DNA of 64,000 nucleotides from Reticulitermes speratus (GCA_021186555.1 JAJKFL010000003.1:32910908-32974907); one strand, 5' to 3'; numbered from the stretch's first letter, positions 34,576 to 47,299 are shown. Notes: generated by a model from the letters alone, not told the origin. Numbers and translations are program-made.

Positions 34576-35819
34576 TCCATGGATCCAAAATTTAGTGAAA
34601 GTGACAACAGCATGTGGTATAACATAAGCGTATAAAAGACACGTATAAAGAAATAGAATAAAATATATCATCAGGATTTCACAAATTATACAAATGTTAC
34701 ACAAACCATTAAATACATCAGATAATAAAATTATGTGTGATATGTACAGATGAAAATTTCACCAACAGAATAAGGGAAGTGTGTGCGTATCATTTTAATG
34801 CCACTTTAATTTGAGGTGTTTATTTATAAGAATTCGAGTTTGCTGGAACAGTATTTAAAACTTCGATGCCATCATAATTTTTACTTTCCTGAAAATCTGA
34901 AACTTTGGCAATTGGACTTGACGTTCTAGGTTTCCGATCAATCACATTTATGAAATTTTTCTTTTTTAGAATAAATATCTTTCTGCTCAAGAACCAAAGT
35001 GCCCCCCAAATTATTCCACTTTTAATGAAAGACTAAAAGTAGGGAAAATAAATTATTTTGAGGGTGTCAAATTTGACAGTGTAAAAATCGACTTAACTGC
35101 TTACCTTTCTGCATAAAATCAATTACTCTTCCAATACAGGTAACTATAAATTTGTACACAATTTAATTTTGTACTTATGAACTCTCTTTATGCTTAAATA
35201 ATAACCCGTACCTAAAGCAGATTGTTGAAAATTATACTGTATAAATTTTATTATATCCCTCTTACAATAATAAACGCCAATTTAATGGAACTAAACGGCT
35301 TACTTGTGTAAACGTTTGACACTGAATAGTAATCAAGAAAGAGTTTACCAAAATCTATGACACTAGGGCAATCAGCAAGTAATATTTTTTGCGATAAAAT
35401 ATTCAGTCTTGGAAGACTGTCATTTATGTACAGTATAGTCTAACGAGTAAGGGTCCTAGAATATATCCTAGGGAAAACCTGGGCTTTATTTTTGCCGGCT
35501 TGAGAAAAAAATTGAAAGGCTTACAGTCCAAGGTGTAGATGATTATAATGGTGATTATGATGATAACTATAAAAAAGTCTAGAGAGAAGTCTTGTGTTTT
35601 CATGGGAATGAACCTCTGCATTATGTCAGGAATTTCATAGAGAAAGTAGGTAGAATTTTCTGGGTCATTGAAAAATTGTATAAGAAGTTTTCTTTCGTTG
35701 TATCATGTAAAATGAAGAAACAAAATACTGGCTTTAGTGAGCGGGATTACAGTCAGAACAGTTCGACTGTCTTTGTTTTTTCTCCTCTTTTTATCCGTTT
35801 CACTTGCACTGCCGAAACA
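34576..35819. other. AT-rich DNA, nothing recognised
   Basis: No supported feature. A short imperfect GAT/ATG stretch lies near 35540-35570. Confidence 0.5.
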
Positions 35820-36190
35820 GGGTTGAAGTTTTGCACTTTATGACTAAAAGAGAAGCATGCCAGCTTATACCCCGGGTACGCCAGCCAGTAGAGGACATGG
35901 TGGAGCAGTTGGCATGGGAATGATATCATTGGGACGAGACCTAGCTGCTGTAGTTTTCGGACCTCCACTCCTTTATACGTGTCTGGCTGGTTAAATTCCA
36001 CAGAGCGCTGCAAATGTTCACTGGCTTCAAAAGTTTTTGTGATGGTTGTTGCTTTTCTTGGAAATCGGGCGCCCGGGACCCAAAGGAGATCTGAGAAACT
36101 GTGAGAGAGAGGAAAAAACATTCACACACACAGATGGAGAAAGAGGTTTTTCTCTCATAACCAGCATCCTGCGTTGTTATAGGCCCCATT
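35820..36190. other. Higher-GC stretch with open frame, unassigned
   Basis: The segment is richer in GC than its neighbours and carries a 122-codon minus frame (35753-36121), with a second overlapping minus frame. The peptide has no domain that I recognise. It could be an old transposon coding remnant or an exon; nothing decides it. Confidence 0.3.
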
Positions 36191-36751
36191 TTCTTAATGC
36201 TAACTTGGAAAGTTTTCAGCCTTATTTTCCAAAACCTTTAAGTAGCATGCGTTAAACACTGCCATGTAAGACGCTTTAAAATATATTTCTGCGCCTATTC
36301 TATAGATGTTTAAAAATAACCTAATTTGTTGTTTCTTACTTCAGAACTTCTACAGAAGAACCTTCAGCATTTTAGTAGAAAGGTACAATTCTGCCGCTTC
36401 GTAAAGCAGTGTTATTTTCTGTCCTTTATGAAATATCAGTGATATTAGAATATTAATTTCATAACACTTATTTTAATAACAAAACAGTAATTTTTATTCT
36501 ATTTTTATGCCTTAGTTTGTGGTCCAAATCAGGGATTTTCTGTTTACATAAAGCAGAAGAACCAACTTCAGAAACCAGGGGCAACATGGTAATTTCTTTG
36601 TTATTTCGAGTGTTAATTTGTTATAAGTGCTGCGATAGATAGTAGGTGTCTTCCTGTTTACTTTTCTAAAATAAGGAATACTATGCTCTCTTTGTATTAC
36701 GTTGCTATGCTACATAAACAAACAAATCGTCGAACACAACATATATCTAAC
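36191..36751. other. Unassigned AT-rich DNA
   Basis: Nothing recognised. Confidence 0.5.
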
Positions 36752-36799
36752 CACAGCTACATGTTTGGACTTTTAAAACAAATCATTATCAGGCTGCAC
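36752..36799 (-). repeat. Decayed hammerhead with helix I conserved
   Basis: On the minus strand UGCAGC pairs with GCUGUG (36757 to 36752) as helix I: four Watson-Crick pairs and two wobbles. The box reads CTGATAA (36792 to 36786; G8 changed to A). Helix II has decayed, and CAAAC replaces GAAAC. The palindromic ACATGT and the GUA triplet are kept. Two core mutations should abolish cleavage. The paired helix I in an otherwise decaying copy argues that this is a genuine former hammerhead. Confidence 0.55.
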
Positions 36800-37054
36800 A
36801 AAGAGATGATATTTCAGTATAGGCTACGGTTACTCACATTACCTCAGTTGTTTACAACTTAAACCTCTCACCCTTTGAAAAATGTAGGTGACTATTTTCC
36901 TCTGGAGTGTTTGCTGTAAGTACTTTTCTACATCTTCGGCAGTAACATTTCAAATTCTCCGAAATCTGGCCTTGGTAGTCGGCCGTTGTATAATAATTAC
37001 CTATCGTACAAAGACGGAGACAGGATAAGTCACTGAGTATCATTTTTAGTTTAT
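36800..37054. other. Unassigned DNA
   Basis: Nothing recognised. Confidence 0.5.
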
Positions 37055-37215
37055 GAGCTGGACGACGGAGGAATGGGGATTAGACACCCGGCGGGGAAAG
37101 AGATTTTTCTTTTCTCATTGAGAAGCTCTTCACCACTCACCCCTATCTTGTAGATACTGAGATTAAGAATGCTTGGTTCTGTACCTCCTTCCCTATAGGT
37201 ATTCATGGGTAGTGC
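37055..37215 (+). mobile_element. Very decayed SINE, internal deletion
   Basis: GAGCTGGACGACGGAGGAATG..GACACCCGGCGGGGAAAGAG resembles the head region at 25415-25455 (GAGCTGGACGGTCCGG...). CCACTCACCCCTATCTTGTAG..ACTGAGATTAAGAATG resembles the 3' body. The central core is missing. Call is tentative. Confidence 0.35.
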
Positions 37216-38845
37216 TTAAATAAATGCAGTAAAAAATTTATTTTTACATTTGTCCAAAAATTTCGATCGTGCAAACTACACTTGAACGATTGAAAGTGCA
37301 TATTTACAAATACATGGACAAAATTAAATGTTTTAAAGACGTTTATTGAAAAATTTGTGTGTGTCAATATGGAGATTTATATAACGGTTTTAATTATTTG
37401 TATTTCGGCTTGGTTACAATTATTGAAATTTGAAAGTTTATACAGAGTCCATAATTATTTAATTGTAAAAATGTATCTCTGTTTTCCTAGTATCTATTAT
37501 TTCACGTCTCAACAGATCCCTGTAGAACTCAGGAATCTAGCAGGCTTATATTTTGCGTACATTATTTTAAAAATGTTTGTTTAGTAACAATTATTTTCCT
37601 TCAATTGAAAGGTTATAAACTCGCTACTCTAAATTTGTAAGAGATAGAATTACACAAGACACTAAATTTTTAAATGTTGATTGGCCTTTTGATCTGTTTG
37701 TAGTGAATCCATAACTCCTTCTAATTTAACCTGAGGTTTAACTTTAGGTTAAAGAAATTGTATGTAGCTCAGTTATGATGTATGATATTAATAAAAATTA
37801 CGCACTTATACAAACACAAAGTAAACTTATTTTACAATTCGAATGAAGCTGTATTACTGCATAGAAAGATCTGAAGTTTAACCTTGATTTACAAATCTTG
37901 AGTGTAACTCTAAATTAATGAGTGGATACTATAAGGCCTATGTGTTGATGGCAATGACTGAATAACCCTTATACTAAATTTGGCTTTTCTAATACTAAGA
38001 ATCAATTTCTTTATTTGCGAGTAGGTAATGCATAATAACAAACCGATTAACTTAACAGTATTAGGACCCATATCCCAAATTTGTTAAATATAAGCGAGTA
38101 AAATTCTATAGATTATCAGTATCTTAAAACAGAAAAACCTACCTGTCAGCAACTTAAAACAGATAAACGTATCTTCAGATGGACATTACTAACATCTGAT
38201 CATGTGACGCCATAGAGTCTGGTAACTCTTTACTCTTATCCACGTTTCGGGACAAAAGTTTGCCTTTACTTTTAGGGTAAAGGAAATTCTGAAAATCAAG
38301 GCAGGAAACAGTTAACAAGTCGCAAATTTTTGTAGTGCATATTTGTAATATTATAAGAAAAATAACGGCGGCTATTACTAAACCAAGTAACCTGCTATAA
38401 ATGCAATCTCTTTTATGAAATAGTACTTACAGCCTACCAGCGGTTTCCAGAATTTTTCGGCGGAGCACATTGAAGGCACTCTGCTCTCTACCGAAGTACA
38501 CATAAAACTATTTTTAATGCCGTCCTTCGAAATAGCAAAAATATTCCTACCTGAAAAATATCGTTACACAGAGAGATTACAAATTATCTTTAAATATTTG
38601 ATAATTCATTCAGAGAAATTGAGCTGTGGTAAGTAAGGGAACTTGTATAGCATGAGAAGAAGTTTTAAATTTCTTAAATTTTCTAAAGGGATTTTAGTGC
38701 AAAACCTCTTTGTGATTCTAGAAAGTAATAAGTTACAACGCATACATAAACAGCACAAAGTTTACACATCGGTAAATTTAAAAGAACCACGAAGGCGAAA
38801 CTTCGCTTTCTCAAAATTTTGAGTATTTGAAGGTTTTATATTTTC
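37216..38845. other. AT-rich DNA with a short tandem duplication
   Basis: Two adjacent 30-bp units at about 38117-38176 share TCAG(T/C)A(T/A)CTTAAAACAGA. Otherwise nothing is recognised. Confidence 0.5.
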
Positions 38846-39109
38846 ACCTGGATTGGTCACATCTTGCGTAGGAACTGCCTTCTAACACACGTTATTGAAG
38901 GAAAGATAGAGGGAAGGATAGAAGTAACGGGAAGACAAGGAAGAAGACGTAGGCGGCTACTGGATGATCTTACGGAAATTAGAGTTTACTGAAAATTGAA
39001 AGAGAAAGCACTATATCGCACTCTGTGGAAAACTTGCTTTGGAAGAGAATATGGACCTGCCGTAAGATAGACTACAGAATGAATGAATGAATGAATGAAT
39101 GAATGAATG
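38846..39109 (+). mobile_element. LINE 3' end, truncated, AATG tail
   Basis: One frame from 38846 reads TWIGHILRRNCLLTHVIEG, then a basic stretch with GRQGRRRRRLLDDL, then a stop at 38990 where a Trp is expected. It continues KLKEKALYRTLWKTCFGREYG to a second stop at 39068. W-(I/L)-G-H-(I/V) followed by a basic GR-rich segment and D-DL is the hallmark of the end of insect LINE reverse transcriptases. The element ends in an AATG tandem tail (39077-39109), as several LINE clades do. The 5' part is missing. The premature stop shows it is dead. No target-site duplication was found. Confidence 0.8.
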
Positions 39110-40844
39110 CACGAATATCCTCCAAAAAAAGAACTTTAAATGCTATAGATCCGGGGACTCGGTTTTTGGAATTAGATCAATATTTTTGAGATGTGTAAGA
39201 ACACCAATGGGGCTCATGAAGTCATCTAAGTGCCAAACAATACTTTGAATTTCCCTCGCTTTTCGCGGGTTTCAAACATCGCGGGGTCACCCCAGGAACA
39301 AAAATACGTCACTTGGAACCTTAAATGGATAGGAGCATCAAAATTGTTCGGCAACTTGGAGAAGTCTTCGAGTCGTAAAGCTTGATGCTCAAGCATTTGA
39401 AGGAAAAGAAGAAGCAGCTCCTATCACAATGTTTAGGCAAGGAAAAGAAAAACACTTAAAAATACTAAAATATTTTCGGGCCATGTCCATCAATTATTCG
39501 TGGATTTTCGTCATTCGCGGGAAGGAATCTTTAAAACCTAAGCCCCTCGAAAAGCAAGGGATTAGTATACATAAATTTTATTATCGTAAAAAACTACCTT
39601 TTCTTAGAATAAGTATTTAAATGTGTAGAAATCCCTTATGATTACTCGGTATTATAAACCCAATTGGACCGACACGTCACAAATATGAGATTGCGAGAAG
39701 CATGCAACGTTTAGCAAATCCCATCTATTAACTTTGTATTTCAATGGACAGGAGCAGACGTCCCTCAATATAATTTGCGGAACACCTCGGTCCAGAATGT
39801 GGAACGCTCTTCTCCCGCGGGATTGTAGTATGGGCAACATTCTATTAGGAAGTTCGTCAGTTTCAAGAGCCTTTGGGGCCTACGTAGCCGCTCATAATAA
39901 ATCATCCGTTGCTACACATAGGCTTTGATACATGAGCCAGAGTCTTTATATTATTAATACAGCAAGAGGCCTACGTGTAGTAGAAAAGATTAATTTTGGA
40001 TCAGGGCTGGAAGCAGAGGCGATCCGTGACCTGGTTGTGCCGACTGTTCCAGTACCCTCAGTTCAGAAGGACGGTAAATGTCGTGAAAACCCATGAGTGT
40101 CTGATATGAGATCGAAATCAATGTATGGAATTTGAGCATGAAAAGGATGAATATATGAAAAACCCAGGAAGAAACGTTCAACTGATGTACAGCTTCAAAT
40201 GGAGCACGGTTAAACTGGAAAGGGATATAGAGAATCACTTAAATAGGAAATTGTGTGTATATATACGTTATGTAAAACGTCTCGTCCGAAGAGGTATTTG
40301 GTTTATTGGATTTGTGAAACTTTTATGAGATTCTCAGACTAGTATGTGTGGTCTGGGGATTGATGCTGCCTGGAGTCTAGAGCTTACCGTTTCCTATATG
40401 ACCATGTACGTGTAAATTTAAAACTAAGAAATTATACTTTATTTTTCTGCATACAGATCTGAGTCTTGTATTTTCTGCTCTTTTGTCAAAAGATTTCAAG
40501 GTACTTACTTATAACTGTAAAATTTTATGTTATTTTATACGAATGTGAATCTTGGTCTCTAGCCAAAAGAGCATAACGTAGATCGAATATGTCTCAAAAC
40601 ATTTCTGAGTAGAATTATTGTACCCAGGAAAGCAAAAGAATGTTAAAAAAAATTGTATGGTGAAGAGTTGCATAATATGACTTGTTCAATGAATATTTTA
40701 AAAACAAAAATATGAGATATGAGAACATTTAATTTCACCGTTTCATTACTTCCAAACAGAATGATTTTAGTCAAATATTTTACAGAAGCTGACCGTGAGT
40801 ACCATAAGACTGGTTATTAACTAACTAAATAACTCCAAATAGCA
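39110..40844. other. Unassigned DNA with one higher-GC patch
   Basis: The patch at about 39640-39930 has open frames on both strands (plus 39734-39928, minus 39652-39840). The plus peptide contains ICGTPRSRMWNALLPRD, which looks protein-like and may be a reverse-transcriptase-type remnant, but I cannot place it. The rest is featureless. Confidence 0.35.
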
Positions 40845-41385
40845 GAGTACTTCAGAGTACTAATGAGTTCTCAGGCAGTCAAAACTTTTCCTCATTTTAT
40901 GGAACCCGAATGTTTTTTACCGCATTCCTAAGAGCCCACCACCCTATTCTGAGTCAGATCAATCCAGTCCATGCCCTCCTCTCCCAATTCTTGAAAATTC
41001 ATTTTAATATTATCCTTCTATCTATGCCTAGTTCTTCCAAGTGGTCTCTTTTCCTCCGGTTTCCCCGCTGAAACCCTGTAGGCACCTCTCCTCTCCCCAT
41101 ACGTGCCACATGTCTCGCCCATCTCATTCTTCTCGATTTTATCTTGCGAATAACATTTGATGAGGATTACAGACCATAAAGCCCCATATTTTACAGTCTT
41201 CTCCATTCCCTTTTTATCTTGTCCCTCTTAGGTCCAAATATCTTCCTCAGCACCCTATTCTTGAACACCCAAAGCCTATTTTCCTCCCTCAATATGACAG
41301 ACCAAGTTTCACACCCATATAAAAATCGATTTCTGCTTCTATAAATAAACAAAGATTCAGTTACTTTGCATCTGGGAAATATCAA
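40845..41385 (-). pseudogene. LINE reverse transcriptase C-terminal remnant
   Basis: The first minus-strand frame (41385 to 41191) includes FLYGCETWSVILREENRLWV and NRVLRKIFGPKRDK. After a frameshift, 41206-41018 reads GERRGAYRVSAGKPEEKRPLGRTRHR. Further down come KDNIKMNFQELG and GMDWIDLTQNR in broken frames. This is the C-terminal end of a non-LTR reverse transcriptase, of a kind I recall as abundant in cockroach and termite genomes. Frameshifts and stops make it dead. The frame breaks in the middle, where the RLRW-GHVARM segment is expected, and only a corrupted trace (NEMGETCGTYGERR) remains. Confidence 0.85.
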
Positions 41386-43589
41386 AAGAATATTAACAAA
41401 TATAGGCCTAAGTGATACATATATATTTATTCTCGACTTACGCAGCCGTTCATGGTAAAACTATTTGTTCCAGCTTGGACTTTATATATCTTAGGAAAAA
41501 ATTGAGCTTATATCATTACTAAATTATAACAGAAGCAAAGAAGTTTTAAAGTGCCTTAAACTAATCAATCTGTAATACAGATATTATGATAAATGCGGAA
41601 GTCAGATTTGAATGGTGCTTCATGTAACACACTAGTTCTAACACGTGAATATTAGCCAGAAGGTAATTCAAGAACAGACTACCATGTCGCTCAGATATAA
41701 ATATCGTATGTAATGAATATTATTTTGATGGTGGTGCCATACGATATGTTTATTTATTTAATATTTATCTTAATTGCGTCACAAAACGTGGTTATGTTGT
41801 CATGGAATTACACCATTGCGAAGGCACTACTAATAACAATTCCACCCCAAACCTAGAGGGATTCTGCGAAAATGGGCTAATTAATGAAGCATCAGTATGA
41901 GGCAGTTTCAGACATCCTAATCCTTCAGTACTTTCACGTACGCGCCTGGCTGATAGTGCTTCTCGTTCATGGAAATGGACATATTGAGTGGGGCATTGGC
42001 GATGTGTTGTCTGGACGGAAGGATTCCGCTTGAATTGAAATGATTCAAACCGGACGTAGCCCAGTCGTCTCTCTGGCTGACAGCTCTCTGTTTATAATGA
42101 CACTCAGTATTTCGTCTGTGTGTTCTGAGAATCTATTTTCTTTAATCCTCAATTTAAAGTACCTTATATGCATCAAGTTCCTACCAGTCTACTTTAAAAC
42201 TTAATGCATAAAATCAAGTCTACTAATTTCATTAGCATAAAATGTTTTAGCAAATTTGTTTACTTTTAATTTCTATTTTTTGAAATGACTCTTAAAGGGT
42301 CTTATTTATTTAACACTTTCGTAAGAGCTACAAAATTTCTTTTAGGCAGGCGGTAGTAATTCATATATTGAATTAATTTTCTGTTAATGCTTCACTCCAA
42401 AGTTCAAGAAAACCCCGGAAATACCCGCTATTAAGGCTTATCCCCAGAGAGTTAAATCACTTTTGCTTCCTGCTTTCTAACACTACTCTTCTAAGACTCT
42501 CTACCCAATTTTATCTTGACCTTCCTCGGACAATACATTTTATATTTATAGATATTAAAATTTTGTCTGTTTATATTTCTTATATTAAAATCACGTGTTT
42601 GTGAACATAAGTCAAAATTACATATTTTACACACAATTCTTCATTTAGTTTCTGCCCGTTTAAGGTTGCACGTAATTACATACGTGCCACATATGGTACT
42701 AATTCATTTCCGTACATTCTCAACGAAAGAAATTTTGGATATTTGCATAATTTTTTCGTGCTCAGAGATTTTACACTTTCTTTCTACCTAAAAAATGTTT
42801 GCCCATTTATATATATATATATAGGGCTCTATAAAATTTTACTTCATGATATCCATGTTATTTTCTTGTTTCAATAAAAATTTCTTTAAAGTCTTTGCTG
42901 CTGTAGTCCTATTTATATTAAAGTATAGTGATTAGAAATTAATGGAAAAGAGAGAGATTATCGCAGTCTGTACAGATGTACGACCATGTCACACAGTGTG
43001 TAAAGTGTTAAACGTCAAAAGTAGACGAATTTGTTTTTAGCTCCATGTTACTAGGTGTTTACCAATTGTTAAATGACAGAGTAGATATCATAAATGGCTT
43101 TGACTTTAAAGCAAGTAACATATTCGCCAGAGATTTCAACTCTAACATCAAATGTTAAATTGCTTCTCTATAAACATTCGAAAAATAAACAACCCTAAAA
43201 TTTCACGGTAATACATTTACACCCTCTTGTTAAAAATTCAATCATAAAAAGGGATAAAATATTAGATGTCACATGACGTACAGGACCATTTAAATAATAG
43301 ACATTTTACGTTAGAATTATGAAAATGACATTAACATGGAATCATAAACTCAGCTATATAGTTTCAGTAACTATAAATAGGAAAGTGGGAAGTGGTTACA
43401 AATAATATTATAATTTGTAGTAAATAATTTGTAGAAGTTTATAAAGCTGCAGCTGGTTTTGAACATACGTACTCCAGGCACAGGCATTTCTGTGTAGCCT
43501 CTTGGTGCTTCTGTAATTCGAATTCGCGAAGATGCGAGTCTGATTTAATATCTGAAGTATTAATTACGTCCTTACAATTATGTTACGAT
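41386..43589. other. Mostly AT-rich DNA with a higher-GC patch
   Basis: About 41940-42110 is more GC-rich (ACGCGCCTGGCTGATAG, AACCGGACGTAGCCCAG) and could be regulatory or part of an old element. A short TA repeat lies near 42810-42822. No gene supported. Confidence 0.4.
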
Positions 43590-43604
43590 AATCGTAATTG
43601 TACT

Positions 43605-44016
43605 TTGCTAAAGGGCTGGCAGTTTTTGAACGAAAAATTTTGAGAAGAATATTTGGGGCAATTAAAGTAAATGAAAATTGGAGAAAGCGACATAACAAGG
43701 AACTAAAGCAGGTGTTTGGAGATTTAGATATACTGTCATTTGTCAGAATAAGTCGGCTCAAATGGATTGGTCATGTTAACAGAATGGAGAATAAAAGAAC
43801 AGTAAGTCAAGTATTTAATAAGAATCCTCAAGGAAGTCGACCAAGAGGACGACCAAGAAACAGATGGTGGAATTGTGTACAGACAGACATTAAGAAGTGT
43901 AAAATTAACAACTGGAAAGAAAGTTAAAAAAACAGAGCTGACTGGGAAAGGGCCATTAAGGATGCGAAGGACCGCATTGGACTGTAGTGCCACCGAAGAA
44001 GAAGAAGAAGAAGAAG
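43605..44016 (+). mobile_element. 5'-truncated LINE insertion, GAA tail, with TSD
   Basis: The element is bounded by the 15-bp direct repeat AATCGTAATTGTACT at 43590-43604 and 44017-44031. It carries the last ~125 codons of a non-LTR reverse transcriptase: FERKILRRIFG near the start, RLKWIGHVNRM in the middle, then SRPRGRPRNRWW and a lysine-rich end. A stop at 43925 interrupts the frame. The same frame then continues KNRADWERAIKDAKDRIGL to the usual-looking stop at 43985. The 3' end is TAGTGCCACC followed by (GAA)n. 5' truncation, tail and duplication are the marks of target-primed reverse transcription. The flanking repeats are identical, so the insertion is fairly young despite the stop. 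Confidence 0.93.
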
Positions 44017-44031
44017 AATCGTAATTGTACT

Positions 44032-45799
44032 ACGATTTCTTCTAACCGCTGAAACTCTTTTAATACCATGTTACTGAATTTTTCCTACTTGGCCCACGAA
44101 GTCAGACTGATATTTGGAAAGAATGTTAATTTAATATCTTCATGAGAGATATTTGAGCTCTGTATTGTGTAAATAGTTTTTCGATAACCTTCCAGTTTCA
44201 AATTTATCTTAGTCCCCTCAATCTCTGACAAAAGCTGGAGTACCGCGGAATGACAATGTCAGAACAGACAGAATGCTGACGCGCTTTTATACTTTGTACT
44301 TCCTTAATTAAGAGTGGTTAGGAGAATGTTCACAGAAACTATTAGATCATCAAGTTTTATTATTCGGATAATCTCAGCTTAATTTCTTGTTAATATCTTT
44401 AATTAATTCTAATTAATTTAAAGTTTTTAATTATTTATGCCATAACTTTCCTAAGTAGACTATAAATCTGAATAATGTGAGAAATTTATCAAATAGAAAT
44501 ATGAATTTATAATTCTTCCGCAGTACAACATTTTAAACAGGTCAAAGGGTAATTTCTTAACCTTTTATGCATAACGGTAATTATATTTTAACACATTTAA
44601 AACCTCTGCAATTTACCAATACCTGAAAATTTTGTTTAAAACTATTCTCGAAACAAAAAGCAATTTCTTTTTCAGATAAATTTAATCAGCTCGTCTTTAA
44701 AATGGAGGCCTATTCTTACTCTGAACTAAGAAGCAAGCATTGAGGCTTTTGTTGGAAGAAGGAGAAGAATCTATGTAATCCCTCCTGTTCAATATTGTGG
44801 ATTGAAAAGCAGGAACTTTTTCATATCAAATGTTCTTTAAAGTTGTTCGATGTTAAATAAATTGAATAGACTCGAAACATATTTCATAAAGATCCATTTC
44901 AGAGTTCTCTAATCATTGCATGAGTAAGACAAAAGAACGTAACAGTTTTAACACGTGCTTCTCGTGGATGCAATCAATACTGTAAAAGTGGGCCTCTCCA
45001 CTCCCACAGTGTTGTTTCTCTCTTAGATCTGAACACTCTAATCAGCTCTAGAGAGCCTTTCTTCTCCCTCTTCGTAAAGAGGTCTACTATTCTGTATACG
45101 TGACAACTGAAAAAACTACTTTAACATATTTTATAATGCCTATATGGATTTGTATTATATTTTCACGAGATTATATAATTTATTTTAAGAGTACGGAATC
45201 TGATCTCAATTTGCGTCCATTCAGCTAGCCTTAATAATAGTCAACTTCATGTTTTAGTTTCTACTATTTATAAGGTTATTCGTTTTGTTTAGATCCTGTA
45301 ACCTTTACGCTGAGACAGCAGGCCATATTCTAAAGTATTTATCAAAGAAGGCAGTAAAAGGTGTGACAATTTTCATAAAATACTGTATTATAATGACATT
45401 TTATATATTGGTTTCGAACTGTAGGCCTTGAAGAGAAACGTGAACATTGCAGGATTTCTACGCTCAGTTCTGCAGTTGAGCGTTTTCTCGTTAGAGGTCA
45501 GTGTAGGACAGGAGTTACAATAGAACGCAAGCGGAACTACAGGCATATCTCGTTTCAGCTGGAAATTTTTCTGCCAGACGTTCCATTTCTGTTCATCTTT
45601 ACGTGCCACGAAATTTACCAACTACAATTACTTATTTATCGACTTATATGGCTTAGAATTGAATTAATTGATTTCAGTGGCAATTAGGAAATAACATATA
45701 AAATTAGGCCAAATTTTTATCAGTGATTTTTGAGAATGATGTTTTATTTATGTAATTTGTATTATAATAGTTATGCATTTTCTGTTCTCTTTCTGCGTT
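44032..45799. other. AT-rich DNA, nothing recognised
   Basis: No gene or named repeat. The 77-codon minus frame at 45388-45621 has no supporting signals. Confidence 0.5.
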
Positions 45800-46060
45800 A
45801 TTGATGCTTTTGTAGACCAATTAAAAGCAGGCGCCTTCTCACCCCTTCTTCTGAAGACGCGAAGAGTTCCAGTTCCCGGAACAGAGCGTTCCTGAGTAGA
45901 CGATTGACAAAGTCATTCCTAAAGGCATTATCTCCGCTAGTGTCGGCAGGCTTAGGCAGTACAGCTACCCTAAACTTATAGAAGTAGTGTGTGTGTGTGT
46001 CCGTCCTTCCGTCCGTCCGTCTGTCAGTAGCAACCATAACTTATCAGAAAATAAAGCTAG
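45800..46060. repeat. GT and CCGT repeats with CCGTC dispersed repeat
   Basis: A GTGTGTGTGTGT run (about 45985-45999) passes into CCGTCCTTCCGTCCGTCCG and TCTGTCAG, the signature of the dispersed repeat at 26.1, 48.1, 49.8 and 59.9 kb. The stretch to its left (45800-45980) is GC-richer and open on the minus strand. The peptide there (NAFRNDFVNRLLRN) is suggestive but not recognised. Confidence 0.55.
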
Positions 46061-47299
46061 AAGTATGAACATTTGTAGATATTTTTAGGATGATTACAGC
46101 CTGTGCCTTTAAAAAATAAAATCAAAGTCAGGATCACTATGCTTCGATCTGCGTGGCAGTGCCCTACATTGCCGATAACTTCTATCAAGCTGTCTTTTAA
46201 GAAATTTTCAACCTCATGTTGTGAATGTTCAGGGGTACTGTGGTTTTGCAGTATCCCTTTATGATTGTGATGTGTAGGAATGGTTTAATTGCGATCTGTG
46301 GATGTTGAATCTGGAAATGGAAACTGTAAAAAGAAGGCAGGTCCTCTTACGCTCGTGGAAGCACGACGCGCTGTTGCCATGATGCGGGAAGTTAATGAAG
46401 ACGGACTGGACAAAGTGAAAGATGGGAGAGGAATAGAGGAAAAAGGAGGGAATGGAACAAATGGATAAGGGAGAGGAAATAATATATGATTTTTCCTATC
46501 ATCTTTGACGGGTTATATGCTATTTATAACAACCTAGAGTACACGTGAATATTACGAAACATACATTGGATAGAAGAGCAGTTATTTACAAAATTTGTAA
46601 ATTTCTGTCAGTGTTTGTTTAGTATTAGCGGACAGACAACACATCTGCCGTTTTTTGCAGGCAGCACATTTGTATCTGAAAGGAAAGCGTCTCTGTTGTT
46701 TAGTGAAGTCTCACATTATGGACGTTTTGCGCCTTGTTTTTAAGAATTCTCCATCGAAATTCCAACGGTCTTTGTACTAGTATTATGCTTCAAGTCAGAA
46801 TTTAGCACAGAGTAACTTTAAAGCAGTGGAAATATCCTGTTTTTTATATGCAATCTAACTGCAACCAAGAAATGTTAGTTTTCGTTATAAAGTTTCGTAA
46901 ATATACGCCTATTGTCTTACTCTCTAATTGTCCCAAAACTATAACATAAGAAAACATACCGCATATAGTATTGTATATTATTTTTAATTACACCTTTTGT
47001 TCGAAACGTGTTTAAAACCGATAAATATTTATCTATTTACGCTGGAGATGAGCACAGAAATACATATCACTCTTCGTGCAGGGTCCGTTACTTTGGTCCG
47101 ATATGAAATGAAATCGAAATTACCTAACCAAGTCTCGTAAACTTTTCCAACATGATCTTTGTTTAGTGGTTTTCGAAACTGTAACAAACTGCTTACAGTT
47201 GGGCGGAGTAACGGAGCGGTTGAATGTGTTTGGCGCAGCTTTGCGCAAGCGCCTATTAAGTAGGCTTTCAGATCAATATTTTGTCCGTGAATCTGTGTT
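46061..47299. other. Unassigned DNA
   Basis: The stretches at about 46330-46400 and 47195-47260 are somewhat GC-richer. No exon is supported. Confidence 0.4.

Noticed and set aside
34351..34704. Tyr/Met/Cys-rich frames of up to 117 codons on both strands
   Set aside because: They are translations of the ATAC microsatellite.
35753..36121. 122-codon minus frame as a real gene
   Set aside because: No recognisable domain, no splice context, and a second overlapping frame of similar quality. Kept only as an unassigned stretch.
38217..38290. CACGTTTCGGGACAAAAG as another hammerhead-like copy
   Set aside because: Only the GAAACGTG part matches; no CUGANGA box or hairpin partner is present.
45798..46037. 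79-codon minus frame with protein-like peptide
   Set aside because: It runs into the CCGT/GT simple repeat and has no recognisable homology, so it is probably repeat-derived.
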